From G963665495 sp963677785 (GTDB lineage: Bacteria > Desulfobacterota > Desulfovibrionia > Desulfovibrionales > Desulfovibrionaceae), in the NCBI GenBank assembly GCA_963677785.2, contig CAXXDH010000001.1:558001-622000 (forward strand): a stretch of DNA of 64,000 nt. Reading direction: 5' to 3'. The notes beneath the pieces were generated by a model. That model saw only the letters and a list, made by a program, of their open reading frames with translations, did not search any database and was not told the DNA's origin. The translations under genes were made by a program, and so were the position numbers. This document shows, piece by piece, positions 24,066 to 31,551 of this stretch; position 1 is the stretch's first letter, and every line of letters starts with the position of its first letter.

Positions 24066-26333
24066 TTAGCGGTAGTAGAGGTTGCGGCCGCCCATGGTCA
24101 TGAGGGCCTGGTACAGGTTCTTGCGGACGTCGCGCCGGTCCCAGATGCCGTGGATGTGGCCCCGTGAAAGCGCGCTGTACGAACGGTGGTAATCCGGCGG
24201 AATATCCAGCCCGGTGGTTTCCTTGATGACGCCGGGTCCTGCAAAGCCGATGTTGGCCGAGCGTACGGAGAACTGGTAGGGCGAGCAGCCCAGAAAGCTG
24301 GCCACAGGACCGGCGTATGAGTTGGTATCGTAGAGCACCAGATACAATCCGCCGGCTTCCAGGTAGCGGCGTACGGCCATGGTGCAGCGCGGCATCTGTA
24401 TGACGCCGTTGGTGCCTTCCTGGATGCGGATGCCCGCCGTACCGTGTACGTAGCACAGGAAGGGGAAATGTTTTTTTCTGGCCCGATCAGCGGCGCGCAG
24501 AAATTTTTCGCCTTCCGCCGCCCCCACGGTGCCGCCCCGGAAGCTACCGATGAGCATGGCCACGATCATTTTGACATTGTCGATACGGGTTTCAAAGGTC
24601 ATGCAGGAGGATTTGAGCTTGGTTTTCTTTTTGGCCTGATCCAACTTTTCTGTAAACCCTTTGAAGTTCAGCGGATTTTTTGATTCTACCGCGGTGCTGA
24701 ATTCGCGGATGGAGTTCTGGTCAAAGACGTTGTTGAGGTACCACTGGTATTCCATGGGGAAATGGTGGCCGCAATGGCTGCAGACACCGGCGAAATCGCC
24801 GAAAAGGTCCCGCGACCACATATCCGGACAGCCATGGGTCTCGGCATTGGGGCAGGTCACGGCGCGGTCTTCCAGGGCGCGCGGGCTGACATAACACCAG
24901 CCGCCGTTGTGGTCGCCGCACTGGTCCCAATCCGAGAGCTGGGTCAGCTGTTGTTCCTTTTCCTTGCCCAGGTCCTTGGGCTTGCAGATTTTGTTGAACG
25001 TCTCGCGGCAAGGGTCAAGGATGCGGTCCCAGACCATATGAACTTCCGCGCCCAATTCCTGCGCCGTGTCCACCACGCGTTTCTGGTGTTTGCGGAACAG
25101 GTCGTAGCGAAAATAGGAAAACAACGACCAGCCCAGGTCGTGCGCGAAGGAGAAGATTTTTTTGGACGGCGTGCTGGAGTCTGTTCTGGCCTGGCGGCTC
25201 ATCCGGGCGTATTTTTGATAGCGCCGGTAGACCAGACGTTCGCGGGCGGCCTGGCTGAGGTCCCAGCGGTTGTGGATACGTTCGAGGTCCAGGTGCGGGC
25301 TGACGGAGACCTTGCGCAACCGGCGCAGGGCCATGGCTCGGAACAGCTGGATGCCTTTGACATTGAGCACCACTTCGTCCGTGGCCCGGATGATTTCCTG
25401 GCGCAAAGTCTTGTAGAAGTCGTAATGCTCGGGCCTGGCTCCCAGGGGTGGTTCGGAAACAACTCGGTCGATGTAGCCCATGGACAGATTGTCTTTGGAC
25501 GTGATCTTGAGCTGTTTGGCGCAGCGTTCGACCAGCCCCTCCGGGGTTTTCATACCCTGGCGTACGCGTCCTTCAATGGCTGCGGCGCCTTCGGGCGAGA
25601 TGACCGAATAATAGCCGTACTGCAGCATCAGGCGGTAGTCCGAAAGACCAATGGCTTCGGCGCCGCCGGATCCGCCCTCGGAGCAGACCGAAATGATGGG
25701 CACGCTCAATCCCGCCATGGCGTAGAGGTTCCGGGCGATCTGCTGTGCGGCGCCGGGGTAGTCTTCGATGGGGTACGATCCGGGTGTGAAAATATACGTA
25801 TGGATGGGAATATTTTCGGTCTCGGCCACTTTCATGTAGCTCAACGCGTTGGCGTTGCCCCAGGGTTTGACCGATCCGCCGTTACGGAATTCCTGGCCGT
25901 GGCCTTTTTCCTGGCCCACGACCATGACCGGCTGGTGCTGTACTTTTTTCCCGCGCCTCCGCGTGATGTAGGCGCGTGCAATGACCATGGACGGGTCGAT
26001 GCTGTATTCGTCCTGTCCGCCCAACTCGGTGTAGTTGTCGTAGACGTTTTCGAGAATGTCTTTGAGGCAGACCCGTTGCGGATGGCGAACGATGCGTACC
26101 ATGTCCATGGGCGTCAGCGCACGGTCCAGGTTGTTCTCCGAGAAATTGAACAGGTCTTCAAGCGTGCTGAGGTGCTTGACCTTGTCCGGAACCGAAAGTT
26201 TCGGCTCTTTGCGCAGAAACTCTTTGAGGTTGGACGCCAGCAGCGCGGTGTGCTCGTTTTCCTTGTTGCCGAAAATATCCTGTACGTAGCGCAAGCGCTC
26301 GGTGAGGATTTCAATTCGCTTCTCTATATCCAT
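24066..26333 (-). CDS. accDA: Acetyl-CoA carboxylase carboxyltransferase, fused alpha and beta subunits
   Basis: 755 residues. The N-terminal half (about 1-330) is AccA-like: SMVIARAYITRRRG, GGSVKPWGNANALSYMKVAE, SEGGSGGAEAIGLSDYRLML, and a YYSVISPEGAAAIE motif. The C-terminal half (about 480-755) is AccD-like: a zinc-ribbon region with CPNAETHGC and CSHC (the first Cys pair is spaced by 7 instead of 2), FRGGTVGAAEGEKFLRAAD, and GFAGPGVIKETTG. The alpha-beta order is reversed relative to beta-alpha fusions. It transfers the carboxyl from carboxybiotin to acetyl-CoA, giving malonyl-CoA for fatty-acid synthesis. The middle (330-480) is Arg-rich and unassigned. Gaps to both neighbours are short (15 and 64 nt). 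Confidence 0.92.
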   Translation of the reverse strand: MDIEKRIEILTERLRYVQDIFGNKENEHTALLASNLKEFLRKEPKLSVPDKVKHLSTLEDLFNFSENNLDRALTPMDMVRIVRHPQRVCLKDILENVYDNYTELGGQDEYSIDPSMVIARAYITRRRGKKVQHQPVMVVGQEKGHGQEFRNGGSVKPWGNANALSYMKVAETENIPIHTYIFTPGSYPIEDYPGAAQQIARNLYAMAGLSVPIISVCSEGGSGGAEAIGLSDYRLMLQYGYYSVISPEGAAAIEGRVRQGMKTPEGLVERCAKQLKITSKDNLSMGYIDRVVSEPPLGARPEHYDFYKTLRQEIIRATDEVVLNVKGIQLFRAMALRRLRKVSVSPHLDLERIHNRWDLSQAARERLVYRRYQKYARMSRQARTDSSTPSKKIFSFAHDLGWSLFSYFRYDLFRKHQKRVVDTAQELGAEVHMVWDRILDPCRETFNKICKPKDLGKEKEQQLTQLSDWDQCGDHNGGWCYVSPRALEDRAVTCPNAETHGCPDMWSRDLFGDFAGVCSHCGHHFPMEYQWYLNNVFDQNSIREFSTAVESKNPLNFKGFTEKLDQAKKKTKLKSSCMTFETRIDNVKMIVAMLIGSFRGGTVGAAEGEKFLRAADRARKKHFPFLCYVHGTAGIRIQEGTNGVIQMPRCTMAVRRYLEAGGLYLVLYDTNSYAGPVASFLGCSPYQFSVRSANIGFAGPGVIKETTGLDIPPDYHRSYSALSRGHIHGIWDRRDVRKNLYQALMTMGGRNLYYR

Positions 26334-26397
26334 AATGTCCGTACTTCGGGCGTGCCACGGCCGAACCGGGCGCGCGAGTTAGTATGTTTGGAAACAA

Positions 26398-27816
26398 TCA
26401 GAATTCCAGGATGCGTTCGGTCTTGGCATGGAGGAATTTGAGATTGGAACGCAGGTCGTTGCCGGAAGCATCCTGTCCCTCAAGAATAACGCTGTCGAGA
26501 AACTCTCTGCCACGTTGTTTGGCCTCGTTCAGGTCCTTTCCGCGGACAATGGCCAGAGCCAGGTTCGGGTCGAATTCCGTGGGTATTTCGTAGGGTTCGT
26601 GCGTGGGAATTTGCGTATGCACTTTCAACCAGGGCTGTTCCTTCCAGGAGAAGGTGTTGATGCGGCCGACCCAGGGGGAGAATTTGTTGTCCGTGTCTTC
26701 GGCAATGATGCGGTATTCAATGCCCACGCCGTCAAAGCCGACATCGGTTTGCTCGTAGCCCAGAGATTCGCCGAGTCCGATGCGGAGCTGTTCGGCGATG
26801 AGATCGACGTCGTCGTTGCCTTTGATTTGCGAAATGGCGGCGGAAACGCCGTTTTCCACCTGGATGCGCGTGTTGACTTCCATGAGGAACGGCTGCCCCA
26901 CAGGCGTGACGATCCATTCCCAGGTCCCGACGTTGTCGTATTTGACATTGCGGGCCATGGCCAGGGAATGCTGGATGATTTGATTGAGAATGCCGTTGGC
27001 GTCGAAGTTGTAGGACAGTTCTTCCGGCGCAAAGCCCGGTGCGATTTCAATACGTTTCTGGCGTCCGGGGCTTTGAATGGAACAGTTGCGGGTACCGAAA
27101 TGGACGGGGGAAGTCCCCGTGCGGTCGGAAACGATCTGTACTTCAAGGTGATTGAAGTTGTTGACGCGTTGTTCGATGAGTACCCCTTCATCATTGAACT
27201 GCCGCAGTGAATAGTTTCTGATGCGCCGGTAAATGGAGCGGAACATGGCCGGGTCATGGACTTCCTCAATCCCCATGCCGCCGCCTCCGGCAGAGGCCTT
27301 TACCAGGACCAGGGGTTTTTCTATGCCCTGTTCCTTTTGAAACGCAAACAGGCTTTGGGCTATTTCCTCGGCTTCGATTTCTTCGTAGATGGGTTTGTCG
27401 GATCCCGGAACAGTGGGAACGTTCAGGCTTCTTGCCAAACGCTTGGTGTTGATTTTGTCACCCAGGTCGCGGATGACGCGCCAGGAGGGTCCGATAAAGA
27501 TGAGTTTACGGGTACGTTCGCTGGCCCTGCGTGCAAAACGGTAGTCCTCGGCAAAAAAACCATACCCGGGGTGCACGGCATCGGCGCCGGAATCATCGGC
27601 CACAGCCAGGATTTCGTTGGCGTCCTGATAGGATGAAATCCGGTAAAGGCTTTTTTCTCCTCCAAGTTCCCTGGCAAGCGCCACATGTCCGGAAAAGGTA
27701 TCAGCCTGGGTGTACACGCAGACAAAATCCTGGCCCAGCTTTTTGCAGGCCCGGACAATGCGCATGGCGATTTCTCCTCGGTTGGCCACGAGGATCTTGT
27801 GCTTGGTCTTACTCAC
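26398..27816 (-). CDS. accC: Biotin carboxylase
   Basis: 472 residues. N-terminal domain KILVANRGEIAMRIVRACKKLG and VHPGYGFFAED; ATP-grasp with the Gly-rich loop KASAGGGGMGIEEV; catalytic-site region VEVNTRIQVENGVS; ATP-dependent carboxylation of biotin. Compared with E. coli AccC, the RDCSxQRRxQK segment is GTRNCSIQSPGRQKRIE, a mild divergence but with key Cys/Gln/Arg positions recognisable. Located directly upstream of the AccA-AccD fusion and downstream of the PilZ gene (16-nt gap), suggesting one transcript from motA to the biotinyl-domain gene. Confidence 0.92.
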   Translation of the reverse strand: MSKTKHKILVANRGEIAMRIVRACKKLGQDFVCVYTQADTFSGHVALARELGGEKSLYRISSYQDANEILAVADDSGADAVHPGYGFFAEDYRFARRASERTRKLIFIGPSWRVIRDLGDKINTKRLARSLNVPTVPGSDKPIYEEIEAEEIAQSLFAFQKEQGIEKPLVLVKASAGGGGMGIEEVHDPAMFRSIYRRIRNYSLRQFNDEGVLIEQRVNNFNHLEVQIVSDRTGTSPVHFGTRNCSIQSPGRQKRIEIAPGFAPEELSYNFDANGILNQIIQHSLAMARNVKYDNVGTWEWIVTPVGQPFLMEVNTRIQVENGVSAAISQIKGNDDVDLIAEQLRIGLGESLGYEQTDVGFDGVGIEYRIIAEDTDNKFSPWVGRINTFSWKEQPWLKVHTQIPTHEPYEIPTEFDPNLALAIVRGKDLNEAKQRGREFLDSVILEGQDASGNDLRSNLKFLHAKTERILEF

Positions 27817-27832
27817 AGATGTATCCTTACGA

Positions 27833-28213
27833 TTACTCTTTTTGGCGCTTTGCCCGCTGCAAAGCGATCAGCCGCTTCTGTACTTCTAAGACGAGCTTGT
27901 CAAGTCTGGCTTCCTGGTGCGCATTCATGGTCTCGAACTGGCAGCCGATGAATGCGTCTTTAATACGGATGATCGTGGCTTGCAGGCCGGCAATGTAGAG
28001 CTTTTTATTCAGAAACAGGTCGCATTCGAACTGAAAACCTACTTCTAACCTTTTTAGGTCGCTGTCGACAAGACCCATTCCCAATGCGCTTAAGTCACTT
28101 ATTTTCAAGAATTTGTGCAAAAAATGAACACGAGCCTCCAGTCCTGGAACAGACGTACGGTAGGCTTTGCGAGGATGCTCATCGCCGGGGAAAAAAAATT
28201 CGAACTCATCCAT
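27833..28213 (-). CDS. PilZ-domain cyclic-di-GMP receptor
   Basis: 126 residues. The two c-di-GMP binding motifs are intact: RxxxR (RKAYR near residue 15) and D/NxSxxG (DLSALG near 40). A beta-barrel core and a C-terminal Lys/Arg/Gln-rich helix follow. Its position 35 nt downstream of motB suggests it connects c-di-GMP to motor function in the manner of YcgR-type brakes, although it is a minimal PilZ with no YcgR-N domain; that link is inference. It also abuts accC. Confidence 0.85.
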   Translation of the reverse strand: MDEFEFFFPGDEHPRKAYRTSVPGLEARVHFLHKFLKISDLSALGMGLVDSDLKRLEVGFQFECDLFLNKKLYIAGLQATIIRIKDAFIGCQFETMNAHQEARLDKLVLEVQKRLIALQRAKRQKE

Positions 28214-28248
28214 GGCATTTCGTCCTGGCGGGTCCCATTTGCAATATA

Positions 28249-28989
28249 TTAATTTCTTGTGATGCGCTTATCAAGAACGAATTCAACTCGTCTGTTCAGC
28301 GCTCTGTTTTCTGGCGTGTCGTTGGGGACAATGGGGTTGAGATCGGCAAGGCCGGTGGCGGTCAGTCTGCTGGGTTCGATGCCTTGCTTGAGGTAGAAGC
28401 GCAGCACATTCACGGCGCGCATGGCGGATATTTCCCAATTGTCCAAAAATCTGCTTCCTTGGGGCGGCGGCATGTCGTCGGTGTATCCGCGAATGTTGAT
28501 TGTCTGGTCGTTACGTTTGATAAAGATGTTTTTCAGCTTGAGCAGGACCTTTTCGCCTTCGGGAGACATGGTTACCTGGCCTTTGTCGAAAAGCACCCAG
28601 CTCGGGACTTTGAGCGTAATGGTGCCTTCGTCAAAGACGGATCCGATAACACCTTCCAGACCTTTGCGGTTGAGAAAGGTCCGGATGTCCGTGTAAATTT
28701 TTCGTTGCGAGATAATCAACTGCTTTTGCATCAGGATGGATTCCACCAGCGAGCCGTCTTCCATGCCCACTTTCGACCCCACCTGCGAGTTGAGCTTGTC
28801 CCCAAGTGCCTGGCGCACGGAGGTGAACGAGTCCGTAAAGCGTTTTACGTCGATCCGCGACATGGAGAAGAGCAGGATAAAGAAGACCAGCAACAGCATG
28901 GACATATCGGCAAACGTCGTTATCCAGTCGTTTTCATCTTCTTCATCTTCTTCCTGGAGATCCGGTGGTTTGAATTCATCATCTTGCAC
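28249..28989 (-). CDS. motB: Flagellar motor stator protein MotB (OmpA-like C-terminus)
   Basis: 246 residues from a GTG at 28989 (AAGGAGA nearby upstream), overlapping the motA stop by 11 nt. An acidic N-terminus (QEEDEEDEND) precedes a single transmembrane helix with the proton/sodium-site Asp in TTFADMSMLLLVFFILLF, then a periplasmic plug region and an OmpA/MotB peptidoglycan-binding domain (INIRGYTDDMPP... NWEISAMRAVNVLRFY ... ALNRRVEFVL). The upstream in-frame ATG at 29079 lies inside motA and is rejected. It forms the stator with MotA; ion type cannot be assigned safely. Confidence 0.93.
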   Translation of the reverse strand: MQDDEFKPPDLQEEDEEDENDWITTFADMSMLLLVFFILLFSMSRIDVKRFTDSFTSVRQALGDKLNSQVGSKVGMEDGSLVESILMQKQLIISQRKIYTDIRTFLNRKGLEGVIGSVFDEGTITLKVPSWVLFDKGQVTMSPEGEKVLLKLKNIFIKRNDQTINIRGYTDDMPPPQGSRFLDNWEISAMRAVNVLRFYLKQGIEPSRLTATGLADLNPIVPNDTPENRALNRRVEFVLDKRITRN

Positions 28990-29734
28990 TTTTTCTCTCC
29001 TTGGGAGGGATGAAAGAAGACAATTTTTCGTATACCAGTCGCGGGTTGTTGTTTTCCAGGATGCATTTGGCGCCCTCAAAAATAATGCTGAGGTGCAGTT
29101 CCTCCTGCAGGGTACGGGCCTTGAGTTTTCCAGACATGGGCAAAAACAGCAGGTTGGCGATCAGGGCGCCGTAGAAAGTCGTCAGGATGGCCACGGCCAT
29201 GGCCGGTCCGATGGAGCCCGGATCATCGAGGTTGGAGAGCATTTGCACCAGTCCGATGAGCGTACCGATCATGCCGAACGACGGGGCAAAGGACCCGAGA
29301 CGTTTAAAGACGGAAATAGTAATATTGTGCCTGCGCCGCATGGTGGATATCTCGATCATTACGGTATCCCGAATCAATGAAGGGTCGGCATTGTCCGCAA
29401 TGAGCTGGCAGGCTTTTTTGAGGATGGCGTTTTCCGTCTGGATGTTTTCCAGGGCGATGAGGCCTTCACGGCGGCTGATTTCCGCGATACGGACCATGGT
29501 GTTGACGACTTCCTGAGGTCTGACGCGTCTGGTGCCGAAAACCTGCATGCCTCCGGCGAATGCGTGCAGGACTTCTTCCAGCGGGAAAGTAACACAAATG
29601 GCGGCAAAGGTGCCGCCAAAAACTATCATCATTCCCGGAAGGTTGATAAAAATGGAGATGGATCCGCCTAGAAAAATGGCCCCCAGTACCAGGGAAAAAC
29701 CGACGATGATCCCGAATAATGTTGCAATATCCAT
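28979..29734 (-). CDS. motA: Flagellar motor stator protein MotA
   Basis: 251 residues with four predicted transmembrane helices (about 5-22, 30-50, 148-168, 180-200) and the cytosolic loop with Arg/Glu residues that contacts FliG (RREGLIALE). The family motif PSFGMIGTLIGLVQML followed by AMAVAILTTFYGALIANLLFLP is present, as in MotA/PomA. First gene of a probable motA-motB-pilZ-accC-accDA-biotinyl transcript. The ATG at 29734 is divergent from the purine nucleoside phosphorylase gene. Confidence 0.94.
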   Translation of the reverse strand: MDIATLFGIIVGFSLVLGAIFLGGSISIFINLPGMMIVFGGTFAAICVTFPLEEVLHAFAGGMQVFGTRRVRPQEVVNTMVRIAEISRREGLIALENIQTENAILKKACQLIADNADPSLIRDTVMIEISTMRRRHNITISVFKRLGSFAPSFGMIGTLIGLVQMLSNLDDPGSIGPAMAVAILTTFYGALIANLLFLPMSGKLKARTLQEELHLSIIFEGAKCILENNNPRLVYEKLSSFIPPKERKSAR

Positions 29735-29849
29735 GGGTTCAGCCTATGTTCTCCCGGTGTTTATGGGCCTTGTGTGCTGGCCGTAGCAAGCAGTCTCGTC
29801 GTAGTCGTAGTTCTTGCCGCAGTATTCTCAATAACGATCAGCTCAACAG

Positions 29850-29855
29850 TATAAT
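29850..29855 (+). promoter_or_regulatory. Possible -10 element of the purine nucleoside phosphorylase gene
   Basis: A perfect TATAAT sits 17 nt before the ATG at 29873. No good -35 hexamer lies at 16-18 nt spacing. If used, the mRNA leader would be only about 10 nt and would lack a Shine-Dalgarno sequence, i.e. near-leaderless. Confidence 0.35.
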
Positions 29856-29872
29856 CTCAACTATCTAGTATT

Positions 29873-30697
29873 ATGCAAAATGTCAAAAAAGTCCAGCAGG
29901 CCGTAACTTTTATCCGTTCAAAAGTGTTGCTGCATCTTCAGCCGCGGATCGGTATTGTCTATGGGACTGGATATGGCGGACTTGAAACGCAGCTGCAGGA
30001 CGTACACTGTATTCCATACGCTGACATACCTGGATTCCCGCATTCCACGGTGTACGGTCATGAAGGGCAGTTGCGCGCAGGATTGCTTGGTGAAACTCCG
30101 GTTTGGCTGCTTTCCGGGCGCGTACATCTTTATGAAGGATATACTCCGGAAGAGGTTTGCTTCGGCGTGAGAGCCCTTGCCGGACTGGGAGTAACGCGGT
30201 TGATTCTGACCAATGCGTCCGGAGCGTTGAATCCACAGTATGAGGTGGGCAGCGTGATGAGTATTACGGACCAGATCAATTTGACCGGGGCGAGTCCGTT
30301 GTCCGGACGGCAGCCGGAGAGTGAGGAAGTAAGTTTTGTCGATATGAGCGAAGCCTATTCTCCGGAACTTTTGGATCTTGTGCGTACGCTGGCTGTTGGA
30401 TTGCAGATTCCATTGGAGCGTGGAGTCTATGCCGGGGTGCGCGGACCGCAATATGAAACCCCGGCTGAAACCCGTATGCTTCGTATTCTTGGAGCGGACG
30501 CCGTGGGCATGTCCACTGTTTTGGAAACCATAGCAGCCCGGCAGCTTGGTCTGGAAGTGCTGGGTCTTTCGTGCTTGGCGAACAAGAATATTCCTGATTG
30601 CATGGAGCCAGTGACGCATGAAGAGGTTGTTGCGACCGTACAAGAGGCTTCCTGGCAATTGAATCAACTGATCATGGAGCTGGTTCAGGTTCTGTAG
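29873..30697 (+). CDS. Purine nucleoside phosphorylase / MTA phosphorylase family
   Basis: 274 residues of the trimeric PNP family (hexosyl transfer from purine nucleosides to phosphate). Visible: GHEGQLRAGLLGETPVWLLSGRVHLYEGY (phosphate and ribose site), TNASGALNPQYEVGSVMSITDQINL, a GVYAGVRGPQYETPAETRML stretch, and GADAVGMSTVLETIAARQLGLEVLGLSCLANK. The N-terminal phosphate loop, normally GSGLG, reads GTGYG, and the base-site Asn segment usually VTNLAAG is CLANKNI; both could alter specificity. The start has no Shine-Dalgarno sequence. Its last 26 nt overlap the convergent gene at 30672. Confidence 0.9.
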   Translation: MQNVKKVQQAVTFIRSKVLLHLQPRIGIVYGTGYGGLETQLQDVHCIPYADIPGFPHSTVYGHEGQLRAGLLGETPVWLLSGRVHLYEGYTPEEVCFGVRALAGLGVTRLILTNASGALNPQYEVGSVMSITDQINLTGASPLSGRQPESEEVSFVDMSEAYSPELLDLVRTLAVGLQIPLERGVYAGVRGPQYETPAETRMLRILGADAVGMSTVLETIAARQLGLEVLGLSCLANKNIPDCMEPVTHEEVVATVQEASWQLNQLIMELVQVL

Positions 30698-31172
30698 GCT
30701 GTCTTTTTTGGGAACGTTTTTTTTGAATCAGTGCAATAGCTGCACGTAATTCCGCATCTCCTGCGTCTTGCTGTAGATGGTTGACGACGTATTCCAGCTG
30801 GCTGGCAGCCTGGTCAATCAATGTTTTTCTCATGGCAGAGCGCAATGCTTTTTCTGTAAGTTTTTGACTGGCCGCATAATTCTCAAGGCTTTCAAGTTTT
30901 TTTGAGATTGTTTCGACTTGCATGTCGAGAGAATCCATCTGTTGCTTTACAGTCTCAACATTGATCATATTGTTTGCAATTCCATGCATGTTTCTGCTCA
31001 GGGAATAAAAGAGGATTGAAACTATAATAAGGGTAAGAATCGAAATAAAGAGTGCGGATTTGCAAAAGAGTACATTCTTTTTCTCGAAAGATATATCAGC
31101 TATATCTGATTGAATTTTATTGTTGCCTTGATTACAAGGTATATCAGCTTGTTTTGACTCTGTTGATAGCAT
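30672..31172 (-). CDS. Single-pass membrane protein with coiled coil, unknown function
   Basis: 166 residues from the ATG at 31172 (AGGAGA with good spacing); a longer frame to 31229 lacks a site. A cytosolic N-terminus of about 35 residues, one transmembrane helix (about 37-58, rich in Leu/Ile/Ser), then a helical coiled-coil-like region (NVETVKQQMDSLDMQVETISKKLESLENYA) and a basic, Pro-rich tail. Topology resembles small envelope scaffold proteins; I do not recognise the family. Its 3' end overlaps the convergent phosphorylase gene by 26 nt. The region is more AT-rich than its neighbours. Confidence 0.7.
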   Translation of the reverse strand: MLSTESKQADIPCNQGNNKIQSDIADISFEKKNVLFCKSALFISILTLIIVSILFYSLSRNMHGIANNMINVETVKQQMDSLDMQVETISKKLESLENYAASQKLTEKALRSAMRKTLIDQAASQLEYVVNHLQQDAGDAELRAAIALIQKKRSQKRQPTEPEPAP

Positions 31173-31551
31173 CTTTTTCTCCTGATTTGCATTAAAAGAG
31201 GTTAATTTACGTCTATGTGCATACCACAAATTTAAACTTGTATAGTGCTCCTGTTTTTTTAGTTTGTGTATATTTTATTGTCTTTAGAAAGTATAGAATA
31301 TTTGGATACAAGGATTCTTCTTTGATTTTGTTTTATTTGTATCATAGCGTTAGCATATTGGATGCGCTAAGATTAAAAAAACTGGGATGTTGAAAAAAAA
31401 ACCGTGTTGGCGTATAAGAGAATTGCCACTGTATTGAAATCATTGTTTTTGTTTTTCTTCACTAGGAATGTCAAGGTGTTAAGGAGTTATGGTAGGGTTG
31501 GCTGGTTATGCAGTTGTCAGGTAACAGTCGATCATCATTAAGAGTTTTTTC
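31173..31551. other. AT-rich intergenic region upstream of the FapA-like gene
   Basis: About 380 nt, divergent promoter region of the membrane protein and the FapA-like gene. Long A/T tracts (for example 31240-31350) are typical of promoter or nucleoid-protein-bound DNA. A loose sigma-54-like TGGC...TTGC pair near 31408-31427 has the wrong spacing. No RNA element recognised. Confidence 0.5.

Noticed and set aside
24762..26441. A 559-codon plus-strand open frame opposite the AccA-AccD fusion
   Set aside because: Antisense shadow of a conserved enzyme; no recognisable motif and no ribosome binding site.
31405..31430. Sigma-54-like TGGC...TTGC upstream of the FapA-like gene
   Set aside because: The spacing between the GG and GC doublets is four bases too long for a -24/-12 promoter.
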